From: Planctomycetaceae bacterium
GTDB lineage: Bacteria > Planctomycetota > Planctomycetia > Pirellulales > Thermoguttaceae
Assembly (NCBI GenBank): GCA_004556055.1
Contig: SFIW01000052.1
Coordinates: 1 to 16,852 of the forward strand
Direction of reading: 5' to 3'
Length of the DNA stretch: 16,852 bases
The notes beneath the pieces are model-generated. The model worked only from the letters and a program-made list of their open reading frames with translations, did not search any database and was not told the origin of the DNA. Made by a program: the position numbers and the translations under genes. The stretch's first letter is position 1. The number at the start of each line of letters is the position of its first letter. Of this stretch, positions 7,419 through 15,534 are shown piece by piece.

Positions 7419-8648
7419 TCAATCGATAGAATCAAGTTCCCCAACCGCAAGGGTCGCCGGATTACTGAAACTATATTTTTTCATCAAGAGATTGACGTCG
7501 TCCACCGACATGCCGCGAAGGATGCTCAAATCATCCTCAACCGACCGATAAGAAGCAGTGGTCAACCATTCGGAGCCGATAGAAAAGAGACGCGATCCTG
7601 TGCGTTCAGAACTGAGAGCGACGCTCGTCAAGAGCTTATTCCTCGCTCGCGTCAATTCGTCTTCAGTTACTCCGTCCCTTTCCGCTTCCGACAGAACCTC
7701 GTTTATGACTTTAAGATTGTCTTGGACAGACTCCGGCGGACAAGTAAGTAGCGTCATAAAACACCCAAGATCAGAATAGGCGTTGTGATATATCGTTGCA
7801 GAATCGGCGCGTCCGGAATCGACAAGTTTCCAGAAAAGTCGACTACCCACTTCATCCCCTAAAATAATGGCGAGGGCGGTCGCAGTAAAACGATCTTCGT
7901 CCCTCGAGCAGGGGGCGTCGACCAATTGCATGACATATTCCATCGCCGTCTGTTGACGTTGTAGAACGAACTTATCGCGCAAACCTTTCATTGGACGTTC
8001 TTCTCGTCCACAGACGCCTGACTTCCATTTTCCGCAAGCGTTCGATACCCACTTCGTCAATTTGTCAAAATCGCAAAGTCCCGTCGCGACAAAGACGATA
8101 TTATTCGGAAGATAACGCCTTTCCAGGTAGTCGCGCATGATTTCGGGCGTTAAGGCGCCCACGGAGTCTAGAGTCCCTAAGACGCTCCGAGACAAAGGAT
8201 GACCTTTCCAAAAGACCTCGCGAAACTTTTCGTCTAAACCGTATGGGGGCTGGTCGTCGTACATTCTAATTTCTTCGAGCACAACCTTTTTCTCTACTTC
8301 AAATTCTTCCGCAAATAGAGAAGGTCTCATAATATCGCTCAAAAGATCGACGCAATGTTCCTGAAGTTCCGGAAGGACTTTCGCGTAGAATACAGTCGCT
8401 TCTTCACCGGTACAAGCGTTGAAGACGCCGCCTAGTTCGTCAAGTTCGCGATTAACGTCGGCAGCATTACGTCGCGCAGTGCCTTTGAACGCCATATGTT
8501 CAAGAAAATGGCTCATACCTGCAATATTGTCGTTCTCGTCGCGAGAACCCGTCCTTACAAAAAAACCGAGAGACGTGGAGAGAGCGGCGGCGTTATGTTC
8601 CGCAATGATCTCTAATCCATTATCTAGGGTAACTCTCTGGAATTTCAT
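7419..8648 (-). CDS. M16 family zinc metallopeptidase (pitrilysin / processing-protease type)
   Basis: The 409-residue protein is the length of a single-chain M16B peptidase (PqqL or mitochondrial processing peptidase beta-like). The inverted zinc motif H47-F-L-E50-H51 lies in GMSHFLEHMAFKGT, and the third zinc ligand is in VVLEEIRMYDDQP about 75 residues on (Glu126). The first half is the active M16 domain; the second half (from about residue 165) is the inactive partner domain with an RRYLPNNIVFVATG start. No signal peptide is seen. An upstream TTG (8654) is in frame, but the ATG at 8648 is a better start; no strong ribosome binding site is evident. Substrate unknown. It faces the EF-G-2 gene across a divergent spacer. 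Confidence 0.93.
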   Translation of the reverse strand: MKFQRVTLDNGLEIIAEHNAAALSTSLGFFVRTGSRDENDNIAGMSHFLEHMAFKGTARRNAADVNRELDELGGVFNACTGEEATVFYAKVLPELQEHCVDLLSDIMRPSLFAEEFEVEKKVVLEEIRMYDDQPPYGLDEKFREVFWKGHPLSRSVLGTLDSVGALTPEIMRDYLERRYLPNNIVFVATGLCDFDKLTKWVSNACGKWKSGVCGREERPMKGLRDKFVLQRQQTAMEYVMQLVDAPCSRDEDRFTATALAIILGDEVGSRLFWKLVDSGRADSATIYHNAYSDLGCFMTLLTCPPESVQDNLKVINEVLSEAERDGVTEDELTRARNKLLTSVALSSERTGSRLFSIGSEWLTTASYRSVEDDLSILRGMSVDDVNLLMKKYSFSNPATLAVGELDSID

Positions 8649-8732
8649 CTTCAAATCGCTTTCTGAGTGAGTAAAACACGGGTCGATAATAGACGTCGCA
8701 ACCAGGCGTCAAAAGAAGTTTTACATTAAACC

Positions 8733-8760
8733 AATATATCAAAAGAACGCTAACCGACAA
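8733..8760 (-). promoter_or_regulatory. Weak promoter candidate for the M16 protease gene
   Basis: On the minus strand TTGTCG (8760-8755) and TATATT (8738-8733) are 16 bp apart, about 85-110 bp ahead of the protease start. TTGACT just upstream is another possible -35 with a longer spacer. The score is poor and the region is A/T-rich. Confidence 0.25.
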
Positions 8761-8852
8761 GTCAAACAAAGCGCACGGTTGAACCGTTCTAAGCAACTTC
8801 CTCCACAATAAGAAAAAAGTTCTAAAACTGCTAAAAATTTTTCTTCTTTCGC

Positions 8853-8881
8853 TTGCATTTAGATTTCTAGTTGCGTATAAT
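8853..8881 (+). promoter_or_regulatory. Sigma-70-type promoter of the EF-G-2 gene
   Basis: TTGCAT (8853-8858) and a perfect TATAAT (8876-8881) are separated by 17 bp, close to consensus. Transcription would start near 8888 and leave a 5' leader of about 174 nt, long for this window. The leader contains the small ORF at 8915-9016. Confidence 0.7.
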
Positions 8882-8914
8882 CCTTAGACGTCTTTTACCT
8901 AATGAGGCTTTTAG

Positions 8915-9016
8915 ATGGTCTCACTAGTTTGGGGAGAGGTTGCTTTTTTGTTGTTTAGCATGACAAAGACGCCTTGTCCTCAAAAAGAAGAATGTCGGCG
9001 TCGTATCGTTTTTTAG
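8915..9016 (+). CDS. Possible 33-residue leader peptide upstream of EF-G-2
   Basis: The ATG at 8915 has a GAGG ribosome binding site seven bases upstream. It opens a 33-codon frame that ends TAG and is followed at once by an in-frame TAA. The peptide begins MVSLVWGEVAFLLFS and ends KEECRRRIVF. It lies wholly in the leader behind the promoter at 8853-8881 and stops 45 nt before the EF-G-2 ATG. No homologue is known to me. The spacing and tandem stops suggest translation, but it is short and could be chance. The hexamer CCTTGT (8972-8977) within it is complementary to ACAAGG (9048-9053), which covers the EF-G-2 ribosome binding site. Confidence 0.35.
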   Translation: MVSLVWGEVAFLLFSMTKTPCPQKEECRRRIVF

Positions 9017-9061
9017 TAAACGAATTAGACTCTTTATCGTCTTTAAAACAAGGATTTTTTT

Positions 9062-11161
9062 ATGTCGAAGTATAGCCCTGAAAATATTCGAAATATTGTT
9101 TTGTGCGGTCATGGTGGAACTGGCAAGACGACCTTAGCAGACGCCCTTCTAAACGTTTCCGGAAAAGTCAAGCGTCCAGCGAGCGTCGACGACGGAACGA
9201 GTATTTGCGACTTTGACGAAGAAGAAAAATCCCACAAGTATACCATCGAGACGTCCTGTATTAACTTCGATTGGAATAATCGGAGGTTCCACGTTTTTGA
9301 CTCTCCCGGCTATCCCGATTTTATTGGCGGAGTAATCGGCGCTATGGGGGCGTCAGATACCGCCGCGATTGTCGTTAATGCTGCGTCGGGAATTCAGGTC
9401 AATACGCGCCGCGTTTTTGCCGAAGCGAAAAATGCCGGACTTGGTCGTATCGTCATTCTCTCCAAGCTCGATAGTGACAACATTAAGTTCGACGAGCTGA
9501 TGGACTCCATTACCAGCGTCTTCGGATCAGAAGCCGTTCTTTTCAACGTCCCGGTCGGAACCGGCGCCAACTTCAAGGGAGTCGTCGACGTTCTTAATCC
9601 TACGGAAGCCGAAGGCGCTCTTCTCGATCCTCAAGAGCTCCACGAATCTCTTATCGAATCGATCGTTTCTGTTGACGACGATGCGATGGAACGATACCTT
9701 GAAGGCGAACTTCCCTCTGCGGAGGATCTTGAAAAGCTCATCGTCAAGGGCGTCAAAGAAGAAACCCTCATCCCCATCTTCTGCGTTTCCGCCAAAACTG
9801 GCGTCGGCCTCAAAGAATTGCTCGACTCCCTTGCGAAATACGCCCTTCCTTCCAACGCTATCGCGCGAAAAGCGACCAACGCCCAAGGCGAAGAAGTCGA
9901 CGTCGTCGCCGATGAAAACGCGCCCGTCGTCGCCCAGGTCTTCAAGACTCGCATCGACCCCTTTGTTCAGAAGATCAACTACATTCGCGTTTTCTCCGGT
10001 ACCCTCAAGAACGGCATGACCGCTCCGCTCATCGGCTCTCGTAAGGGATTCAAGGTCGCCCAGCTCTTCGAAGTCCAGGCGAATGAACTCACGCCCGTCG
10101 ACGAAGCGACTCCCGGCATGATCGTAGCCGTTACCAAAACCGACGAACTCAAGACCTGCGCGACCCTCGGCGAAGTCACGATGCCCGCCTTCCAGTTCCC
10201 CACCCCGATGGTTGGCTTGGCCGCGTTCCCCAAGAATCGCGGCGACGAAGCCAAGGTCTCGGTTGCCCTTACCAAGCTTGCGGAAGAAGACTCCACCTTC
10301 AAGATGGAGAGAAACGATCAGACAAAACAGCTCGTTATCACGGGTATGAGCGATCTGCATCTCCAAGTTCTTCAGGAACGTCTGAAGAGACGCGATAAGG
10401 TTGAATTGGACACCAAGGAACAGAAGATTCCGTATCGCGAAACGATTCAACAAATGGCGGAAGGTTCCTATCGTCACAAGAAGCAAAGCGGCGGCGCGGG
10501 ACAATTTGGCGAAGTACACATCCGCATGTATCCGTTCCCGGCTGGAACGGATCCTGAAGAATTCGCGACCGATAAGTCTCGCTTCCCGTCCATGAAAGAA
10601 TGGAAGTACTTCCCCAAAAACAACTTCCTCTGGGTTGACTCAATCGTCGGCGGTTCAATTCCCGCGAACTTCCTTCCAGCGATCGAAAAGGGGTTCATGG
10701 ATCGTATGGACTGCGGCGTCGTCGCCGGTTACCAGGTTCAAGACCTATGCATTGAAGTACACTTCGGTAAATATCACCCGGTAGATTCAAACGAACAAGC
10801 TTTCCGTACGGCTGCTAAGGGCGCCTTTAAAGAAACCTTCGCCAAGGCGAAGCCTGTTCTTCTTGAGCCGATCGTCAACTTGATGGTCACCGTTCCCGTC
10901 GACAAGGTCGGCGACGTCAACTCCGACGTCATCGCCGCGCGTCGTGGTCGTCCGATCGGGGTTGAAGACGCTGGCGGCGGTTATCAAACGGTCGTCGTCG
11001 AAGCGCCGTTCTCTGAGATAACGACCTATAGCCGCACTTTGGCTAGTATGACCGGCGGTCAAGGAAGCTACTCCATCGAGTTCAACCGTTACGACGTCGT
11101 CCCGAGCAATATACAAGCTGAAATCGTCGCCAAAAACGAAGTTAAAGACGACGATGAGTGA
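9062..11161 (+). CDS. Elongation factor G-like GTPase (EF-G-2 type)
   Basis: The 699-residue translational GTPase has EF-G length and domain order: G domain to about 270, then the beta-barrel (VVAQVFKTRIDPFVQKINYI), domain III, domain IV (KQSGGAGQFGEVHI) and a C-terminal domain V (ARRGRPIGVED). Its G motifs are not those of canonical EF-G: P-loop GHGGTGKT (16-23) replaces GH.DAGKT, G3 is DSPGYPDF (80-87) so the usual PGH histidine is Tyr84, and G4 is SKLD (134-137) rather than NKMD. These changes match the EF-G-like/EF-G-2 group, such as the second EF-G of Thermus, as I recall it. Canonical fusA is therefore expected elsewhere. AAGGA lies seven bases before the ATG. Many GTC, GAC, ATC and CTC codons suggest high expression. 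Whether it translocates or has a specialised role is unknown. Confidence 0.92.
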   Translation: MSKYSPENIRNIVLCGHGGTGKTTLADALLNVSGKVKRPASVDDGTSICDFDEEEKSHKYTIETSCINFDWNNRRFHVFDSPGYPDFIGGVIGAMGASDTAAIVVNAASGIQVNTRRVFAEAKNAGLGRIVILSKLDSDNIKFDELMDSITSVFGSEAVLFNVPVGTGANFKGVVDVLNPTEAEGALLDPQELHESLIESIVSVDDDAMERYLEGELPSAEDLEKLIVKGVKEETLIPIFCVSAKTGVGLKELLDSLAKYALPSNAIARKATNAQGEEVDVVADENAPVVAQVFKTRIDPFVQKINYIRVFSGTLKNGMTAPLIGSRKGFKVAQLFEVQANELTPVDEATPGMIVAVTKTDELKTCATLGEVTMPAFQFPTPMVGLAAFPKNRGDEAKVSVALTKLAEEDSTFKMERNDQTKQLVITGMSDLHLQVLQERLKRRDKVELDTKEQKIPYRETIQQMAEGSYRHKKQSGGAGQFGEVHIRMYPFPAGTDPEEFATDKSRFPSMKEWKYFPKNNFLWVDSIVGGSIPANFLPAIEKGFMDRMDCGVVAGYQVQDLCIEVHFGKYHPVDSNEQAFRTAAKGAFKETFAKAKPVLLEPIVNLMVTVPVDKVGDVNSDVIAARRGRPIGVEDAGGGYQTVVVEAPFSEITTYSRTLASMTGGQGSYSIEFNRYDVVPSNIQAEIVAKNEVKDDDE

Positions 11162-11204
11162 TAATTTCGTTCTATTGACGTAGATTCTTTGTCCTATAAA
11201 TTTT

Positions 11205-11239
11205 AGAAACCGCCGTCGTTCAATACCTCGGCGGTTTCT
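11205..11239 (+). terminator. Terminator-like hairpin after EF-G-2
   Basis: AGAAACCGCCG (11205-11215) and CGGCGGTTTCT (11229-11239) form an 11-bp stem with a 13-nt loop. The following T run is poor (TTTCTTCC). It lies about 45 bp after the EF-G-2 stop and 32 bp before trxA. A possible trxA promoter, TTGACG (11175-11180) with TATAAA (11195-11200) or TAAATT (11197-11202), lies just in front, so the hairpin could instead sit at the 5' end of a trxA transcript. Confidence 0.5.
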
Positions 11240-11270
11240 TCCATAATTTCAGAGAAGTAGGAGTTCTAAA

Positions 11271-11591
11271 ATGAGCGAATTACATGAATTAAACGAATCC
11301 AATTTCAACGCAACCGTCCTGGAAGAAAAACGACTGGTTCTGATAGACTTCTGGTCTCCGACTTGCGGCCCGTGCCGAATGTTGGCGCCCGTCCTTGAAA
11401 CTCTGGCTAAGGAAAACGCTTCGGTTGTCTTTCTAAAGTGCAACGTCTTTGAAAACATGAACTTGGCTTCTCAACTTAACATTTCCGTCGTTCCTACCTT
11501 GATCTTCTACAAGAACGGTAATCCTATTTTGCGCCTCTCCGGAGTTCAAAAACAATCCAAACTGCAGGAAATCATCGACGCCAATATCTAG
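11271..11591 (+). CDS. trxA: Thioredoxin
   Basis: The 106-residue protein has the length and fold pattern of thioredoxin. The active site is WSPTCGPCRM with Cys32 and Cys35, and the cis-proline is Pro75 in SVVPTLIFYKNG. It reduces disulfides in the cytoplasm using thioredoxin reductase; no reductase gene is here. Differences from typical thioredoxin: WS replaces WA before the motif, and KCNVFENMNLA replaces the usual KVDVDEN, adding a third cysteine (Cys57). AGGAG seven bases before the ATG supports the start. Because no signal peptide is present it is probably cytoplasmic. The next gene starts 42 bp later on the same strand and may be cotranscribed. Confidence 0.93.
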   Translation: MSELHELNESNFNATVLEEKRLVLIDFWSPTCGPCRMLAPVLETLAKENASVVFLKCNVFENMNLASQLNISVVPTLIFYKNGNPILRLSGVQKQSKLQEIIDANI

Positions 11592-11633
11592 AGCAAGAAC
11601 GATCTTCAGAAAACAACGCTAAAGAGTGACAGC

Positions 11634-13433
11634 ATGCTTTTCACTTCATTGAAAAAAGTCCTATTTTCCTTGGGTTGCTGCCTGTTATGGGTTCCTTGCG
11701 CCAACGCCCAATCGTCGGGAGTCCCTTGGAAAGCCCAAGACGCTCTCGGGCGCGACGTTCAGTCCGCCGATCAAGTCGGCGAGCTCAAACCCGACAAAAA
11801 GGTGGGGATCTTCTACTTTTTATGGCTCCAAGAAGCGGATAGAAAAGCTCCCTGGAACGACGGTCCCTATGATCTGGCCAAACTCTTCAAACTCCTACCT
11901 AAAGAAGATTTGAAGAATGTTGAACAGAGCGATAACGAGCTATGGGGTACTCCCGGAACATACTTCTTTTGGGACGAACCCCTCTACGGATATTATTCCA
12001 GCTCCGATCCCTGGGTCATTCGTAGACATATGCAGCTTCTTACAACCGCCGGAGTCGACTTTCTTGTCTTCGATACAACGAATAATGTGACGTATCCGGA
12101 GGTCGTCGAAGCGATTTGCAAGACCTTGTTGCAGATGAAGAAAGAAGGAGCTGAAACGCCGCAAATCACGTTCATGTTAAATACGAACGCGGATCAAACG
12201 GCAGACAAGCTTTGGAACGAAGTCTATTCCAAAGAAGAATACAAAGACCTTCTTTTCAAACTCGACGGTAAGCCCCTTCTCATCGGCGACCCGAACGTCG
12301 TCAAAAACGAAAACGTCCTGAGTAAATTGACCTTACGAAAAGCCCACTGGCCTTTTACGATGGTAGATACGGAAAAGGCGTGGCATTGGGAAGCGGCGTA
12401 TCCTCAGCCTTATTGTTGGTCTGAAAGCCCCGACAAGCCCGAGCAGGTCAACGTTTCTGTCGCTCAAAATCTAAGTAGAGCCCCTCACGCGCAAGTCACG
12501 CCGATGAGTTCGGGATTGGCACGAGGGCGAAGTTTCCACAACGGCGCACAACGGCGCGCAAGAGGAACTGAACGAAACCGACCAAGGCAATAATTTTGCC
12601 GAGCAATGGGAACGCGCTTACGAATTGAATCCCGACTACGTCATGATTACGGGCTGGAACGAGTGGATTGCCGGTCGTTGGCCTCAGGGTGGGAAGAAGG
12701 TCTTTGTCGATCAATTTGATCGTGAATACAGCCGCGACATTGAGCCGATGAAGGGTGGTCATCTGGACAATTACTATCTCCAAATGGCGCAAGGCATTCG
12801 GCGTTATAAAGGCGCGCGCCTTCCCTCCCCGTTTCGCAAGGACTCAAGACCGTCGACGTTCGCGGAGATTTCAACCAATGGGACGACGTGGATCTCATTT
12901 TTACGGATTCGACAGGCGAAACAATTCCAAGAGATTATCCCGGAACGGGAAAAACGTATTACACGAATAACACTGGTCGCAACGACTTCATCCTCTCCAA
13001 GGCGGCGCGCGATTCCGAAAATTTCTATTTTTATATAGAAACGAAAGACCCTATCGTCCCGTCGACTCCGAAAGATTTATATCTTTTAATCAACGCCGAC
13101 AATGATCTTTCATCCGGTTTCATCGGAGGAGACTACTTGATTGGCTCCTGGTTTACTAAGACTGAAACGGGCGTCAATGCGTTCAATGGTAACAAATCGG
13201 ACGTTTGGCGCTGGAAGAGCGTTGGCAAGGTCAAGTATCAGTGTAAAGATAATAAGCTGATGATCGCCGTCCCATTTGAGACTTTGGGATTGTCCCCCGA
13301 ATCCGCAACGTTTGACGTCGTCTCCTTTAAATGGCTCGATAATCTCGGCAAGGATATAGAGATTTCAGACTTGTATACAAATGGCGACGTGGCGCCGGAG
13401 AGTCGATTCTTCTTCCAGGCAACGGAAAAGTGA
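11634..13433 (+). pseudogene. Secreted GH99-like glycosidase with C-terminal beta-domain, frameshifted
   Basis: The first open part (11634-12593) begins with a signal peptide (cleavage probably after ANA, residue 25). A GH99/GH71-like or WbsX-like domain follows, with FYFLWLQE, PLYGYYSSSDPWVIRRHMQLL and FLVFDTT. The frame is then broken. An exact 10-bp duplication at 12537-12556 shifts reading by +1 and leads to a stop at 12593; the family sequence continues in the next frame (EELNETDQGNNF, MITGWNEWIAGRW, SRDIEPMKGGHLDNYY). Around 12819-12830 reading must return to the first frame (QGLKTVDVRGDFNQWDDV), which fits loss of one base, and the rest (to 13433) forms a beta-rich CBM9/DOMON-like domain ending FFFQATEK. 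The undamaged protein would be about 595-600 residues. It may be a true recent pseudogene or two assembly errors. The start ATG lacks a strong ribosome binding site. Substrate is unknown. Confidence 0.8.
12537..12556 (+). repeat. Exact 10-bp tandem duplication causing a frameshift
   Basis: CACAACGGCG occurs twice in a row (12537-12546, 12547-12556). With one copy removed the reading is FHNGAQEELNETDQ, continuous with the family sequence on both sides. Ten bases shift the frame by +1. Confidence 0.9.
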
Positions 13434-13459
13434 CGTTCACGTATCAATTCTAAAAAAAG

Positions 13460-13500
13460 AAAGACGGAAATTGACGCCTCGCCAGTTTCCGTCTTTTTTT
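13460..13500 (+). terminator. Bidirectional Rho-independent terminator
   Basis: AAAGACGGAAA (13460-13470) and TTTCCGTCTTT (13486-13496) form an 11-bp stem with a 15-nt loop. The stem runs into a T tract ending at 13500 on the plus strand, and is followed by CTTTTTTTAG-like sequence on the minus strand. It lies between the convergent glycosidase gene and mnmG and should serve both. Confidence 0.88.
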
Positions 13501-13539
13501 CACGCAATTCCTCATTCTAAGATGATAATTGCTCGGATA

Positions 13540-15432
13540 TTAGACGTTTCTTTCCTTTTGTTCCAACGCGACGGTCAGCACAGAGATATCTGCCGGTCTA
13601 ACGCCGGGAATACGACTCGCTTGTCCAAGATTCGTAGGTCTGACGCGCTCTAAGCGTTCCTTCGCTTCGGCCCTCAAATTGGGCAAAGAAGAGAAGCTAA
13701 AATTCGCAGGAATCTTTTTCGAGTTCCAATGTTTTTGGCGCGCAATCTCGAGTTCTTGTCTCTCGATGTATCCGGCGTACTTCGCGTCCGTTTCCACCTG
13801 TTCCGCAACCTCCGGATCAACCTCTGCAAGAGCCGGAACCTTGGCTACGACGTCTTTCCAATCGACTTCCGGACGTCTCAGAAACTTGAGAAGAGAACCG
13901 TTTTCATCATGAGATCGTTCCAGAATCTCCGACGTTTTTTCAATCGACTCTTCTTTTTCTTGAAAACGAGTCCAGCGTTCGTCGTCGACCAGCCCCAATT
14001 TCCGGCCAATCGGAGTTAATCGACGATCGGCGTTGTCGTGTCGTAACAGGAGGCGATACTCCGCCCTCGAAGTGAACATGCGATAAGGCTCATCCACTCC
14101 GCACGTCGTCAGGTCGTCAAGCATCACGCCAATATAGGCTTGAGAACGACTTGGCACGAAAGGCGACAACGCCGAGTTAAGACTAATCGTCGCGTTGGCG
14201 CCGGCGACGACTCCTTGCGCCCCCGCTTCTTCATAGCCGGTCGTGCCATTGATTTGACCAGCAAAATACAGGCCGCTAACGCGTTTCGTTTCCAAGGTCT
14301 GGCGCAACTGCTCCGGCGGGGCGTAATCGTATTCGATCGCATAGGCGTAACGCATGATTTGCGCATGTTCCAATCCCTCAATCATATGAACCATCTGATC
14401 CTGTATTTCGCGCGGGAAGCTGGTCGACAATCCATTGATATATATTTCATTCGTCCTACGGCTTTCCGGCTCAAGGAAGAGCTGATGCTTTTCTTTATCG
14501 GCGAAACGTTCAAGTTTCGTTTCGATGGACGGACAATATCGAGGACCTGTCGAACGAATTTGGCCGCTATACATCGGCGCTAGCGAGATGTTGTCGCGCA
14601 GAAACTGATGCAACTTAGGATTCGTATACGTCGTCCAACAGGAGATTTGTTCCACGTTGAGAGATTTGTTCATAAAAGAGAACGGACGCGGATTCACATC
14701 GCCAGGCTGTTCGTCTAAGACGCTGTAATCAATCGTCTTTCCATTCAATCGCGCAGGGGTGCCTGTTTTAAAACGAAGCAAACGAATCCCTAATTTCGTA
14801 ATCGATTCGCTAATCTTTGTTGCAGGAGGTTCGCCCATTCTTCCTCCGGGCGTCTGCAATGTTCCAAAATGAAGGAGTCCCCTCATGAACGTGCCGCACG
14901 CAAGGATGACCGCCGGAGCTCGATACTCAGCGTCCGTCTCGACTCGAACGCCCGTGATTTTCCAAACGTTTTCGTACAATGCCCCGGAAGCGTCTGACTG
15001 ATTATTCACCGCGTCTTCACTCCACGCTTCCCCCTTCTCCACGAGCAGTTCGGTAACCTTCTCTTGTCGAAGCGAAAGATTCCGCGTTTCTTCGACGATC
15101 CTTTTGACCTCGTCTTGATACAGCCTCTTGTCTGCCTGCGCGCGCGGACCGCGCATCGCGGGGCCTTTGCGCATATTGAGCATTCGAAACTGGATCCCCG
15201 TCGCGTCGATCGCCTTCGCCATCCCGCCGCCTAGCGCGTCAATTTCTCGGACAAAATGGCCTTTGCCGACGCCCCCTATCGCAGGATTACAGCTCATTTG
15301 AGCGACAGTGTCCAGGTTGGACGTCAACAAAACGGTTTTAGCGCCCATTCTTGCGGCAGCCAACGCCGCCTCGGTTCCTGCATGACCGGCGCCGACCACC
15401 ACCACATCATAATCGTAAACTACTGAACTCAT
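13540..15432 (-). CDS. mnmG: tRNA uridine-5-carboxymethylaminomethyl modification enzyme MnmG (GidA)
   Basis: MnmG is the FAD-dependent partner of MnmE in forming (carboxymethyl)aminomethyl-U34 in tRNAs. The 630-residue length is normal. Visible marks: FAD dinucleotide-binding GAGHAG (about 14-19), CNPAIGGVGKGHFVREIDALGG (about 48-69, given here in parts: CNPAIGG, GKGH, EIDALGG), the GidA signature GPRYCPSIETK (about 296-306), and AGQINGTTGYEEAGAQG (about 391-407), followed by the helical C-terminal domain used for MnmE contact. A segment of about 20 residues (around GEAWSEDAVNNQSD) between the early FAD strand and ACGTF is longer than in E. coli. A TTG at 15435 directly precedes the ATG at 15432; I use the ATG. 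No ribosome binding site is clear. mnmE is not present. Confidence 0.96.
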   Translation of the reverse strand: MSSVVYDYDVVVVGAGHAGTEAALAAARMGAKTVLLTSNLDTVAQMSCNPAIGGVGKGHFVREIDALGGGMAKAIDATGIQFRMLNMRKGPAMRGPRAQADKRLYQDEVKRIVEETRNLSLRQEKVTELLVEKGEAWSEDAVNNQSDASGALYENVWKITGVRVETDAEYRAPAVILACGTFMRGLLHFGTLQTPGGRMGEPPATKISESITKLGIRLLRFKTGTPARLNGKTIDYSVLDEQPGDVNPRPFSFMNKSLNVEQISCWTTYTNPKLHQFLRDNISLAPMYSGQIRSTGPRYCPSIETKLERFADKEKHQLFLEPESRRTNEIYINGLSTSFPREIQDQMVHMIEGLEHAQIMRYAYAIEYDYAPPEQLRQTLETKRVSGLYFAGQINGTTGYEEAGAQGVVAGANATISLNSALSPFVPSRSQAYIGVMLDDLTTCGVDEPYRMFTSRAEYRLLLRHDNADRRLTPIGRKLGLVDDERWTRFQEKEESIEKTSEILERSHDENGSLLKFLRRPEVDWKDVVAKVPALAEVDPEVAEQVETDAKYAGYIERQELEIARQKHWNSKKIPANFSFSSLPNLRAEAKERLERVRPTNLGQASRIPGVRPADISVLTVALEQKERNV

Positions 15433-15477
15433 CAATATTTATTCGTACAATATCTTTCATTTAATCCAAAAAGAGAA

Positions 15478-15503
15478 CGACGCACCTGATAAACAATGCG
15501 TCG
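15478..15503 (-). terminator. Candidate terminator of the PilO-like gene
   Basis: CGACGCA (15478-15484) and TGCGTCG (15497-15503) form a 7-bp stem with a 12-nt loop. Read on the minus strand it is followed by TTCTCTTTTTGG. It lies about 30 bp after the PilO-like stop and 45 bp before mnmG. Confidence 0.5.
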
Positions 15504-15534
15504 CAAAAAATCAACTTCATCCGTTAAATCTTTC

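Larger units (their letters stand above)
8649..9061. other. Divergent spacer between the M16 protease and EF-G-2 genes
   Basis: The 413 bp hold a strong plus-strand promoter (8853-8881), a weak minus-strand promoter candidate (8733-8760), the 13-bp palindrome ACGGTTGAACCGT (8775-8787) between them, and a small ORF in the EF-G-2 leader (8915-9016). No further gene is supported. The palindrome could be an operator site but no regulator is identified. Confidence 0.5.

Noticed and set aside
8620..8808. A 62-codon hydrophobic minus-strand frame ahead of the M16 protease
   Set aside because: Starts with TTG, overlaps the protease N-terminus out of frame, and the GGAGG lies inside the frame instead of upstream of the start.
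8968..9014. GACGCC...GGCGTC stem followed by a T tract in the EF-G-2 leader as a terminator
   Set aside because: Stem is only 6 bp with a 23-nt loop and the T tract begins seven bases after it, too weak for a Rho-independent terminator; kept only as a possible competing stem in the attenuation idea.
9527..10519. A 330-codon open frame on the minus strand inside the EF-G-2 gene
   Set aside because: It lies wholly antisense to a confidently identified translational GTPase and reads as a low-complexity product of the GTC/GAC/TTC codon bias; no ribosome binding site or recognisable domain.
12755..12970. A 71-codon plus-strand frame within the broken glycosidase gene
   Set aside because: It is in neither of the two frames that carry family sequence and has no motif; a shadow of the frameshifted gene.
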